A stretch of 64,000 bases of DNA from Chondrilla cf. caribensis (Eukaryota; Porifera; Demospongiae; Chondrillida; Chondrillidae), in the NCBI GenBank assembly GCA_964020155.1, contig OZ026563.1, positions 3,692,940-3,756,939 of the forward strand, written 5' to 3'. Shown here piece after piece: positions 1 through 18,716 of the stretch. Numbering within the stretch: the first letter of the stretch is position 1; each line of letters starts with the position of its first letter. The notes under the pieces are model-generated. The model saw only the letters and a list, made by a program, of their open reading frames with translations, was not told where the DNA came from and searched no databases. The translations under genes were made by a program, and so were the position numbers.

Positions 1-84
1 AACACCCACTTAACTCTGAGCATCTCTAATTTCTACCCAATCTGCTCAATAATGAGCATACTGAAGAATGCTGTATCTTACCTG
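1..84 (+). other. COG7: Possible further COG7 exon (tentative)
   Basis: Positions 1-84 are open in one frame and end at a usable donor (CCTG|GTGTGT) in phase 0, which fits the exon starting at 268. The last residues (MSILKNAVSYL) could align with the vertebrate stretch just before the LVDTPDY region. The first half does not resemble COG7, so the exon may start inside this interval; its acceptor is unclear. Confidence 0.4.
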
Positions 85-267
85 GTGTGTATGGATTGAG
101 AATAGAAAACATTTTTTTTTTTTTTTTCGAATTAATACAGCAAGAGACAACTGTACGAAGTTTGCCACATTTGCCTAACTGTATGTACTGTATTTGAGTT
201 CATATACATATGTAGATACATACAATCCTGTGAGTATCTTTAGCCTCTTGCTTCCTGCCTGGTGCAG

Positions 268-7464
<7,197 letters not shown>

Positions 7465-8248
7465 TCATGAATTAATACACCACACTAGTTGTTCAAACTA
7501 TGTTGTTTATATAGTATAATAATACACATCAATATTGCATAATACACAGTATTATCATACATGATGGAGTGTATTATGTTACACAGCTTTTTATGCTGCT
7601 TTAATGTATTATGATTAGCCATAACTTAAGGTAGGAGGGATTGCGTTGATCATGGAAGATGGCCTCACTTTCACTGGTAAATATATGAAATGAGAGTCAT
7701 AATAATTGTGGTATATACAGCGGCCCGAGAAGACAACTGCAAGGAACCCACAAAATCATCCAGTTCTTGTTATCATATTATTATGATGTTCTTTATATCA
7801 GGATTTGCTCACTATTGACACTATCTATATATTATACTACAGCAAACCAAATAGCACTTTAAAAACCTGATTCGTATATTTTAGGCAGCAATTCATCTCA
7901 AGGGTGTTTGTCTCTGTATACAACAAGCTCAGGTTCCTATGTAATGTGCTCGTGCCTAGCTACTTTGGTGGAATGTCAAGGCTGCATGGAACACTTGCAC
8001 GTGGTCCCTGCAATGAGCGGTTTGGAATGGAGCATGCATGCTGCAACTGTTATTGATACAAGCATGTCTCATATCATGTATATGTGATGGTTGGACAAGC
8101 CAATTAATTGTACAATGTCATGTCATTTCTATGTAGGGTGTCTCCTAATGATGAAACCGGATGCGGGATCTGTTTCGATCGATTAGACCACGGCAAATTG
8201 TATCAACTTATCAGCTGTCGTCGATCGGAAGTTTAATTAAGAAACAAA
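7465..8248. other. COG7-EXOSC2 intergenic region
   Basis: 784 bp between the COG7 stop and the EXOSC2 start, both genes on the + strand. The first half is AT-rich (TAATACAC and ATTATTATG strings) and presumably holds the COG7 3' end. About 7720-7895 is a decayed family B element. The last 150 bp, with AGACCACGGC and two CGATCG sites, is the probable EXOSC2 promoter and leader. No other gene is seen. Confidence 0.6.
7720..7895 (-). mobile_element. Decayed family B MITE-like element
   Basis: In reverse complement it matches parts of the element at 12907-13096. Shared pieces are GGACCCACAAAAT next to GTTCTTGTTATCA, and ACTACAGCAAACCA. The ends are too eroded to place exactly. Confidence 0.5.
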
Positions 8249-8921
8249 ATGGCTGCCTGGCTGGAAAGCTCGAACCAGGAACGTCAAAAAGAAAAGCGCA
8301 AGGAAACGGCTGGTTTGAGATTCGTTACTCCTGGTGACGTCATAACAGAAGATACAGGTTATATGAGGTGAAGAGGTAGTCGTGAGGCCGTACCCGAATC
8401 ATGTACACACAAGCTATAGTAATAACATTGACTGCACGTGTACATGTTAACCGTGTGTAGTTGTGAGAGCACGTGCAATCCGCCAAATTCGAAAACCGAC
8501 AATTTTTTCGACTATGTGTGTATGGTAATATGCAAACACGCCGCCTGTATAGAGGACAAGATGTGTGTAGCAACAAACATTGATGAATACTACCTAGGAT
8601 CAATAGTCCCCTAATACGAATCCATAACTGGAGACTATCCCAATCACCCTACATAGATTTGGGTTACATTTATAGGTTGTAAAATCCATCAATGTATATC
8701 ATACACATTGATGCATTTTTCAAGTTGCACAGATCTGATCATTCATCTGATAGGATGCATATGGTTGAATAATGATTTAGCTGTCGTTTGTCTGTCTATC
8801 TGTGATTGTAGAGGCCACGGAACATACATGGAAGAAGACAAGTTGATCGCATCAGTAGCTGGTGTTGTTGAGAAAGTCAATAAACTGATTTCAGTCAGGC
8901 CTCTGAAATCTAGGTATGTGG

Positions 8922-8960
<39 letters not shown>

Positions 8961-10145
8961 AGTGTGTGTATGCAGTTGTGTGTGTTTGCATGTACAATCT
9001 GTCTTTCTGCAATTTCCAGATACAGTGGTGAAGTTGGTGATGTTGTCGTTGGTAGGGTGTTAGAAGTAAGAAAATCACATGGTACTAACCAGGATACTTA
9101 GTGAGCATGTTCCACTGTTCTTGTATAGTCCTCTGGGTATACTCATGTATGTACACACATACGTGTACCGCACATGAATACCAATGGCACCTCCTAATGT
9201 TTTAGGTGGGTCTGAAGAGATGGAGGGTTGATACAGGATCGAAGCTTCATTCGATTTTGAACCTTTCTTCGATCATGTTGCCAGGTGGAGAACTGGTGAG
9301 GGGATGAATGTACTGCATGTGTCCCTGTAACCTGTACTGTGTGTGCCCATGTGGTGCGTATTCACAAGTATGCATATTATATACTCACATAGTTATCTTG
9401 TCATATGTGGATTCTCGGTTATCTGCCACAGTTTATTTTCAAAAAAATATGGTGATAAATGCGTTTGGCAGATTAACTGGATATATTCATAAGTACGTAC
9501 TTGTTCTCAATTTGGTATTGGGGAATTCTGGCAGATACAACGGTGGCAGATTGTGGAAATTTCACTGTATGTACATAGTTGCCATGTACATTGGTGCAAT
9601 ATTCCCTATAAATGTTAGTACAATGGGACATTTCAATGGCCTTGGGGAGATGCGGTGGTTGGTAGATTATGAAGGTTTCATAGTTTCCATTGTCTGTACC
9701 TCAGAATGTGGTCTGACTACGTAGGTTCTTGGAGTGGAAGTGTTGGATAGTAGAGGCTTCACTGTACGGGTCAAGCTCTAGAAATGCGTTCTGAATGTCC
9801 CACACCTGCTCCTGAAGCCCAGGCCAACCTCTTCAATGCACACCGCATGTGTGGTACAGCCTTGAGTATTCACCTGTATTCTCTGTTGTGGGCACAGCTG
9901 ACCAGAGCACCCCCTGAGGCCAGGGCTTCCCTTTGTGGGAGAGGAAGGACGGGGCAAAATTGAATTTGAATTCTGGTTTCTGGAAAGTGATGAATTGATT
10001 TACAATATGATGTAATTAGGTGTACTTTATCTTACTGTATTGAATATCTGATGTGTGTGTGTCATGATATCATGTTGTATAGCGACGGAGGTCAGCCCAG
10101 GATGAGCGAATGATGAGAGATTACTTCAAAGAAGGAGACCTTATC

Positions 10146-10181
<36 letters not shown>

Positions 10182-10189
10182 CACGTGTG

Positions 10190-10254
<65 letters not shown>

Positions 10255-10636
10255 TTGTGCATGTGTGTGTGTGTGCATACAGCACATTTGTGGATGATGT
10301 ACTGTAGGCATTTGGGTTGGATATATGTGTCAATAAATATGTTTTGTTTACATATGTACATGCATTCTACATACTTATGTGTGCATGTGAGCACATTCCC
10401 TTGTATTCACTTCTTGTACACATACATATACCCATGGAGTATTCTATTAAGTATCTAATCTATCTGACTACGTATTGCAATGCTGTTTTGTAGGCTGAGG
10501 TGCAAAACGTCCATCATGACGGGACACTGTCCTTACATACAAGAAGTATGAAGTATGGCAAGGTTTGTGTGATCTGTGTACCATGGTGTTGATTGGATAC
10601 AGTACTATTAACTGATGTACAGTATATACGTACCTG

Positions 10637-10711
<75 letters not shown>

Positions 10712-13700
10712 ATGCTCGTGTGTACTTGTATACTACAACACATATACAATTTGTGCATATGTACATACTTGCATGTACATGGATCCCACGAGAGCATGTC
10801 ATCTCTTCTCACAGCTGAGGCAAGGCTCTCTTCTCTCAGTCTCACCGAATCTGATCAAACGATGTAAGACCCATTTTCACAATACACTCTGTAATGCCGG
10901 GGTAATCCTGGGGAACAACGGCTGGATGTGGATCAGCCCTCAGGTGCTAGAGGAGGGCCGACAGGCACTCTACGGTGGGATGACAGAAGCACACCAAGCC
11001 GAACAAATCGGAGGACAGGACAAGAGAGTGAGTCCTACTGTACTACCTATGTACGTGTGGTACCTCTCCACCTGAAGGTTTACAATGTCTACCTATGTGT
11101 GTATTTATCTATAGATATCTGTACATACACTGCTTATAATATCTTTCAGTGTATACACAATATATGTGTATACATATTAATACATACACATTATGTGTAA
11201 GCATAATATATATTACTGTATACATGTGTATGCTAGACTACACTATTCATACATTCACTATAAATGTATGTACGGTATGAATGTACGTGTTATAATATAA
11301 TATTATAGTTCAACCAGTGAGTACATACTGTACGTAGAAACTTGTTAAAGACCCACCAAACCCTTATTGCTCACCAGAGGTAATTGTTTGGTTGACATAA
11401 CATACGTATGTGAGCTAGGCAGTTGATGTGGTGTATGTGTTGACCAGAAGTTCAGTATATGTGCTTCCTGGGGTATGTACGTACGTACTAAGCATGTTGT
11501 ACTGTATGTACATATGTACAAACAGTACTTACTGTGCATGTTCATACATGTGCGTGCATCAGTACATGCGTGTATGTATACATTTGTGGAAGTTAGTAAC
11601 TGTTACACAGAGGTGCATGTACGTACCTGTACTTTGAACATGAATACCCTTCCAGAGATGAGATGTTGTGGTTTGTATTTCGATACGGATAGTCTCTCTA
11701 GTGGTAATTAAACGTGAAGGAAGACTGATATTCTAAACCTCCTCTCCTATTACATCTACGTCAACTTGGTTTATGATATTTGTGTCTCTGTCCTATCCAG
11801 GGGGGGTGGGGTGGAGTAGGGAAGGGTACAACCTAGGACATAGCCCTTCCTGAATCTCTACCTCTGAGTACTAATATCACAATCTACACATGCCACTGCA
11901 GAATCTGATGTCCTAGTATTCTCCAACAACCAACCTACATACATGTACACTATTATGTCATATCCTTTCTAGAAGGGATACACAGGGATGGATCATTCCC
12001 AGAGGTGATGTGAATGACCTGAATCCTGAATAGCCACATGCTGAACTATTGGTATCTAATTGATTGATCAACACTCACATCTGGGGATCGCTGGGATACA
12101 AGGAATAGATATCCCTGTTGGTCTCTTTGATGTTGTCACTAACCAGGATACATGCTGCATGTACATATAGGATGCCCTCCCCCCTTATTCTGAAGGAATC
12201 CCTGTTGTAGACTAGTTCCACATGTTTATTACTGTACCCGGTGTCATAATCTTTTTGACATCCCTAGTAGGGACGTATTAGACATGCAGGTGCCGTATGT
12301 GTGTGTTTGCAGTTGAACACAATGTCAATGTGTCACTTATCTAGATTAAATGAGGCTTGTTTATGTGAGAGAATGATTACTTTCAAGCCACACATGCGTG
12401 GTCGAGTGGATTACAGGTATTTCTACACAATGGTCCTGATCCATGCCACACAAAGACCAACTCATTCATGCATTCTACAGCCTGTTTTGCGCTGCAGTTT
12501 AGTATGTGCTATACATACTAGACTCCCAGACAACAGAAAGTACAGGAATCGGTAGAAAACAGCATAAAAGGAGAAGTGGGAGTATATTTAAGGTTATGCT
12601 GTCTCTTTGGGTTACTGCCCTCTGACCTTTGCCCTTGCTGTAGGAGGTGACACTGGACGAGCGTAAGACAATAGCACGTCTCCACAACTGCATTTTAGCG
12701 CTGGCAAGAAAAGGCCTACAGCTCTACGACACCACCATCCAATACACCTACGACGCCTCTCTCAAGTATGAAGTGAGTAAACTCTCTGTCTTACTATCTC
12801 ACCTCTCCCCCTACTCCATCGGTCTTTTGTGCATCTTGTGGTCAGTATGTGTATGCATATGTACGTATGACCTGAGTTAAAGATTCTGTAATGGCTTGTG
12901 TGTACATACAGTAGAACCTCGTTATGGCAAACACTCTTAAAACAAATTTCTGCTTAATACAAACTAATTTCCGAGCATCATATGGTTTGCTGTAGTAGTG
13001 TACATATAGTAAGCCAATCTTGCTAAGAAAAACATCTGATAACAAGAACTAATTTTGTGGGTCCCTTGTAGTTTGTCTTAATGAGTTTCTACTGTATGTA
13101 CTATCTCCTTGTGGTCAGTATGTGTGTGTGTACGTATGACCTTGAGTTAAAGATTCTGTGATGGCTTGGAAGTGTATATGTACGTATGTGCTGTATGTAA
13201 TGCCTTCGTACGTCGTCAGGTACATACTAACCAGACGAAGTACACCGCCACACAAGTGTACCATTGCAATGAACACATCTTTGCATAACCATCATGGTAT
13301 CAGCAGGATGTAGCAGTGCCAAAGCTAGGAACACACCCAGCTGTACTGCTGATGAGATGGTCATGCTACAATGTTGTGCTTGTAGCAGTGGTGTACCTGT
13401 GTGACAGTATGTTGCCTTAGGCTAACCCAACTTGTTCTTGAACCTTTTAGGATTGCATCATCCCCATATCTTTGTTTTTCATTTTAAATGTTCTTATAAT
13501 ACACTGTACATATCTTATGTACATTGGATGAAGAGTATTCTCCTATGTACAGAACTCCCTACCTTTTCCACCAAATGTTTCATATAACACTGTACATTGT
13601 CCATTCATACTACGTACTGTACATACTTCACCCAGTTCCCTGTGGTGTTGTGTACATGTATATACAGTCGGCAAGGGACATTGCAAAAAGCAGTACCTTT

Positions 13701-15320
13701 ATATGTGTGGGTATGTATTTCATGTACATACATACAGTACATATGTAATTGTACATACATGTATGTATTGTATGGTATACACATTGCAATGTACATTACT
13801 ATGCATAAGCCTGATGCACATGTGTGTGAGTACATATTGTGGTCTTCTAGGATCGAAGCAGTACATATGTACAGATTCCCTCCCAGACAAGTTGGTACAT
13901 TTTTTTGATTCAGCTGGTATGAATCACTGGAACTAGTGGGAAATTCCTCTGGCCACCACCTAGTACGTACAAACAGTGGCGATTTTCAGAGGAATGTTAG
14001 CACAAGCGAGGGTGGCGTTTGGTCCCTTGTGGCATTGAGTATCTCCTGTATGGATACATACCACAGTATATGTACATACGTATATGTGGTATGTTGCGTG
14101 GGCGACTTCAAAGGAAAAGCAGTGCACACATTCGTGATGTGTGCACCCTCCCCTGCTGTACGCACACTTCATTCGATGTTGCATTGTTGTTGCATTGTGG
14201 ATGATTGATTATTTCTTTTTCACACGTCTACTAATCATCGCTCGATCAAAGGTGCGCCCACGCAACATACCACAATAACTAAAGTACCTCTGGAGAAGCT
14301 GTAGCGGATACAGACACCTTTGCCTAATTGACACCTCGGGCTTCGCCCTCGGTATCAATTAGGCAAAGGTGTCTGTATATCCGCTACAGCTTCTCCAGAG
14401 GTACTTTAGCTATTACATACAGTATTGCATACCTGCAACTGTGTACATACTGTACGTACACACATATTTGTGTATACAACTGTATGTAACTGTGTGTACA
14501 TACATGTATTTTGTATGTACATGCATCTGTATGTACATAGCATACATACATGCACATATCTGTGTACATACATTATTACTCAGTGTGTTAAGATCCCACG
14601 GTATGAGCATTGAGAGGTGGTTCCCACTTTTCTGGTTCACTGGTGCATGCATGATTGCATGATGTGAACCATTGAACAAGGTGTCATGTAATATACACCC
14701 GTCTGTGTAACATTTGTTGTTGGAACATGCCATGTAATTGCATAACTCTCTGAGAACACGTTTTCATGACAGTCTTATCTTTATTATGTAACCCCTGATG
14801 TCTGTATATGTTCCCTAACTGAACTGAGTTTCAGTTCTAAAGGACTGCTTGTGTTTCATATACATATGCACATAAATATCTACATACAATCTTATGTACT
14901 TATTATGTACATGTGTGTATACATAAGCATGTTATCACATTTTGTGTATATCTTAATTTTTGGTATTGTGGGCACACTGTCACACTAGTGGTCTGCCTTT
15001 CTTGATACTTCCCCCAATTATGAGATGGAGTAGGTAGAGAGTGTGTCCTATCTATCCCCTAATGTTACTGTGTATACCCTGTACACACCCAGGGAGGATA
15101 CAACTGTATATCCCTAATGCACACCCAGGGAGGAATCAACTGTATTGTGTCCTTGAAACTTGTATTTATAGTTGATTCGCTACCTTTCTATGTATGCTGG
15201 AGTACCTCCTTTAACATGTATTACGTATCTGTTCTGCTTGTTGCATAGGTGAAGGATCTCTTGCGATTGGATACAATTGAGGACATAACGACAGCTGCTT
15301 CACAATTAAGCTTTGAATAA
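8249..15320 (+). CDS. EXOSC2: Exosome complex component RRP4, complete
   Basis: RRP4 is one of the three S1/KH cap subunits of the RNA exosome, which processes and degrades RNA in nucleus and cytoplasm. Nine exons: 8249-8367, 8812-8913, 9020-9065, 9206-9295, 10083-10148, 10494-10562, 10815-11027, 12644-12772, 15249-15320 (TAA). They total 906 nt, a 301-aa product against about 293 aa in human. Family landmarks appear in order: [20 protein letters not shown] (N-terminal domain), [12 protein letters not shown] and LKRWRVDT (S1 domain), [39 protein letters not shown], and [11 protein letters not shown] (KH domain). The start is the only in-frame ATG near the conserved region, with context AAAATGGCT. 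The last two introns are long (1.6 and 2.5 kb) and repeat-rich. The C-terminal tail is divergent from human. Confidence 0.95.
8915..8985. repeat. (GT)n microsatellite near a donor
   Basis: Interrupted GT array in EXOSC2 intron 2, starting about 10 bp after the donor GTATGT at 8914. Confidence 0.93.
9408..9569. mobile_element. MITE-like element, family A, copy 3
   Basis: Lies in EXOSC2 intron 4. Contains ATTCTCGGTTATCTGCCAC and GGCAGATTAACTGGATAT and ends TTTCACTGTA. The left end has lost the CAGTG start. A further degraded stretch (9640-9690) may be related. Confidence 0.65.
10149..10279. repeat. (GT)n microsatellite starting at a donor
   Basis: EXOSC2 intron 5 opens GTGAGTGTGTGT, so the array and the splice donor coincide. 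It has a GCACGTGT and a GCGT interruption and is about 130 bp long. Confidence 0.95.
10639..10712. repeat. (GT)n microsatellite
   Basis: Nearly pure 74-bp GT array in EXOSC2 intron 6, about 75 bp after the donor. Confidence 0.95.
12907..13096. mobile_element. MITE-like element, family B
   Basis: 190 bp in EXOSC2 intron 8. The left end TACAGTAGAACCTCGTTAT is mirrored by the right end AATGAGTTTCTACTGTA. TA ends and TIRs suggest a non-autonomous Tc1/mariner/pogo-type element. It has no coding capacity. A decayed relative is at 7720-7895. Confidence 0.75.
14275..14416. mobile_element. Long near-perfect foldback (hairpin) element
   Basis: Left arm 14275-14333 and right arm about 14347-14416 are reverse complements with only a few mismatches, around a short GGGCTTCGCCC centre. 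The arms carry AAAGTACCTCTGGAGAAG and AGACACCTTTGCCTAATTG. It sits in EXOSC2 intron 8. It could be a foldback MITE or a structured RNA in the intron. No flanking duplication is obvious. Confidence 0.85.
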
Positions 15321-17549
15321 TGTTTAAATCTCACCATGAATAAGATCGTCAACACATTGCATAAATGCACACGTACGTACTGTGTACAGGGGTACGGAGA
15401 ACATAGACAGTCCCTCAGATAGTTACTCCAATCTCTATAAATCAAATGTGTACAGTGGGAAATTCCCACTAGAACTATGTTGGATGATTGGGCACTTCAT
15501 TTAATACCATTCCACCACCTCTGTCTTGTATTGTCCACGACTTCCTGCATTCCTGCAAGTAGGCACTGACATTTTTCAGTAAGAGCCTTGTTGTGTTCAA
15601 ATAACCTGTATCTTAAAAAAATATTTGACATGAGAGACAGCTAGCAGCTGTTACGTGTATATGTTGTGAAATCTGTCAACCTCAGAATAAGGGCACATAA
15701 ACAATGTGATGGAATAAACACACTGCACACTCGTGCTATAGTGTGTATATCGCAATGTATGCATGTTGCAATAGGCTTCATGAAGTTGGTAACAAAGTAC
15801 ACTCTTCATATTGTAAACATGATCACATCATGTGGATGTATGTACTTCAGATTGTCAACACACTGTGTGTATGTAGTGTACATGTATGCATGAACCAACC
15901 TCAGGAAACTGTGAAATTTTTCCATATTTATGTAGTACTTGCACCGTGTATACAGGTTTTGTGTATAGTATACATGCATGTACTGTGTATGTATGTATGT
16001 ATGTATAATATAGCCAAACCTTACACTGCTGATCTGATCTCACCACACAGATGGTTGCACTCTCATTGTGGGTGTATACATACATACTGTGTATGCATAC
16101 GCATGTGTTGCCTTTGTGGGGTGAATAAATTAAGTAATCTGTCTGTGTGCAGTCAGCTATACTGTTCAAAAGGTCACTTATAAGGTGTTAGTTATGACTG
16201 CCTGAAGTTGTATGAATACGAATGCATGTAGAGTATTCCTCTCAACATTAACCTGATTACTTCATGTCGACGTGTGATCCACTGGTGCACTGACATGCAT
16301 AATTTGATCAAATCTTGTTCAAGTGGTAGTCTTTTGTGTTCAGTTCCGTAGCGGTACATGTGTCCGTGTCTTTGAATTTCACTCATGCATGGAAGAGTAC
16401 CTCGAACAGTTGGAGTTACCTACATTTGAAGGCACTTTATGTGATTCCTATGCAATTAGTGGTCTGTGTGAACACTAATGCAATTATATTTTCATCTTCT
16501 GTGTATGTGTACACACAACACACTCATTAACACATACACACACATGCATACACACACCCAAAAGCACACATGGCATATACAGTGTATAATGTACATGTTC
16601 GTAATATAGTTTTATGTACTGTGTATATGAACATTGAAACCAAATTGAAACTGAGTGAAGCAGCCACCCTTTAGGTGGTCTTTCTGTTGCATCCCATACC
16701 TGGTACAGTGCAGTGGTGTTTGTTATTTCAGACACAACACCTGAATCTGCAGCTGCCTTGAAAACCAGGTTCTATATACTTTCAATTTACAAACAGCTGA
16801 ATGGTCTGAGTACTAGGTAACTCCATATGGCTGTGTGATGCTCTGATTGGTGGTGTATGTGGGATGAAACCTGCATTACAATAATAATTATTACAAACCT
16901 TCCAAATCAAGGAAGCTATACAACAGATGTGTGACAAGGTCACTGTTTTTAGGCTGTCCCATACTCAGCAGAAACCTCTACAATAATTCTTGAACCCACA
17001 ACAAGGTAGCCAAGGTATATACAGGTATATATGTTCAGAAAAGCTTGAGGCTGGCTTGATACACATATACGTACGTATACTGCAGTCCATTTCATGTTGT
17101 ATAGCATACAGTTATGCCTCAATGAAACATGAACATACAGCAGTGTATATAATATGCATGGCATATATAATGTAGTATAGAATATAATATTATATAATAT
17201 ACCATTACATATGTATTATTATACTGTAGACCATACATATAATATGCATCATGAGCGTTTGATCAACATCATTTCTTTAATAATATTATTATTGATGATT
17301 TTAAATAGAATAGAATTACATCAGCAATCAAATATTATAAATAAAATACATGAATTGTAGCTTAACTGTACAGTATGTAATGTGTATAAACTGTAGTAAG
17401 CAATTCACACAACACAAGTATAAAGTGAGTATTAAATACAAGAAATTAGACAGTTTGCAAATAGCACAACACATGCGATGATAGTGACTAAGCTTCACTG
17501 CATTTGTACCAAGTACAGATGGAACCTAGCAGTGAATGGTAACTCTCGT
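15321..17549. other. EXOSC2-TRAF-like intergenic region
   Basis: About 2.2 kb with no gene I can support. 15840-16090 and 16500-16640 are rich in TGTACATAC/TACGTA strings. 17150-17450 is strongly AT-rich. Open frames here are short and low-complexity. Both neighbours end into this region (convergent). Confidence 0.5.
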
Positions 17550-18716
17550 TCACACTTGACTGGACCCAGAACCTTTTGGATTCTGTACATCAACAGTGAC
17601 CCTGAAGTACAGGATGTCGTTCCTGAGGTATTGGCACTTTTGTTTTGGCTTGAAGCGAATGTCAGACAACGGCAAAAACTGTGGCATACCAATGGAGTTG
17701 GCCAACTCCACGCTATCTGGAACCTGAGGACTGGGTGCAGTGTATTCCCCAAAGTCCATCTTCACATGGTTGTCATCATTGAGCTGGTTCAACAGCTCCA
17801 CCACAACGTGACCCACAAAGGGCCACTGTAGCTGATCATCGTTCTTTCCTTTCACAATGAAAGTATACACGGAGAGATGGGTCCCACGGCCAGAACGGCC
17901 ATTGGGGTACACTTCCAGGCACATTGTGTGTCCGTCCTTGCTTGTTTCAAATGGTGGACTGTACCACGGCTGGTTGGCAGCTTGCAAGCGAGTAAAGTTT
18001 GTCAACTTCATTGTGAATTGAAGTTTACTTGAATTCTGGGAGACGGAAACCGAACGAGATGTGTTTGGGGTGGGAGGACCGCTACCCTCTGGTGTACTGG
18101 AAGTGGAGGAATTCTTCGACTGAGAAGTATGAAGTGGTAAATTGAGATCGGCGGCCTTAAACTTCATCTCCACTTCTTGTCGTAAACTTTTCATGTCCTT
18201 CCTTGTCTTTTCGGCTTCAGACTTGGTCGATTCAACAAGTTTCTTAGTGTCCCTGAGTTCCCCTTGCAAGTGATATCGACTAGAGTCTATTTCTCGTACT
18301 TGTTCCTCCATTGCACTCAGTCTACCGGCCATCACTGACACTTCGTCCTTCAGCTTGTGAATCTGTTCACGTTTCCCTCTTCTTTTCATACTTCGCGCGT
18401 CAACTAAAGACGTAGCGCTACATCCCGATAAATCATCTTCGTTTCCGCTTCCACGGCGCGAATCTCCCGCGTGGCCCTCGTCCCATCCAGCCGTCCAGTA
18501 CAACAAACCCTTAACCTTCTGAAAGGGCCAAAGTAGAATACTAACCGCAGTGGAGTAAAGGCTAAACACAGCGCTCTTGGCGACTGTCACAGGAGACCTC
18601 CAACCAGACGCTCTCTTGCCAATACTTCTCTTCCCTATACAATAAAAATTCAAAATGGTCAAAGGTAGACTATAGAAACGTTCCATGTAAGGAAAGACCA
18701 CCAAAGATGCGTACAA
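17550..18716 (-). CDS. TRAF-like protein: coiled coil plus MATH (TRAF-C) domain
   Basis: A 388-aa open frame. Residues about 48-75 are hydrophobic and could be membrane-associated. About 115-187 is a charged heptad-like coiled coil. 195-232 is a Ser/Thr/Pro linker. 234-376 is a MATH/TRAF-C domain, with FTRLQAANQPWYSPPF, HTMCLEVYPNGRSGRGTHLSVY, PFVGHVVVELLNQ and FLPLSDI. TRAF-C domains trimerise and bind receptor tails or adaptors. No RING or TRAF zinc finger is visible, so a canonical ubiquitin-ligase TRAF is unlikely. In the - strand a good acceptor (TTTTTATTGTATAG|GG) ends at 18635, so the first 28 residues may be intron and the exon may begin at 18634. The upstream exon was not found. Confidence 0.8.
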   Translation of the reverse strand: MYASLVVFPYMERFYSLPLTILNFYCIGKRSIGKRASGWRSPVTVAKSAVFSLYSTAVSILLWPFQKVKGLLYWTAGWDEGHAGDSRRGSGNEDDLSGCSATSLVDARSMKRRGKREQIHKLKDEVSVMAGRLSAMEEQVREIDSSRYHLQGELRDTKKLVESTKSEAEKTRKDMKSLRQEVEMKFKAADLNLPLHTSQSKNSSTSSTPEGSGPPTPNTSRSVSVSQNSSKLQFTMKLTNFTRLQAANQPWYSPPFETSKDGHTMCLEVYPNGRSGRGTHLSVYTFIVKGKNDDQLQWPFVGHVVVELLNQLNDDNHVKMDFGEYTAPSPQVPDSVELANSIGMPQFLPLSDIRFKPKQKCQYLRNDILYFRVTVDVQNPKGSGSSQV

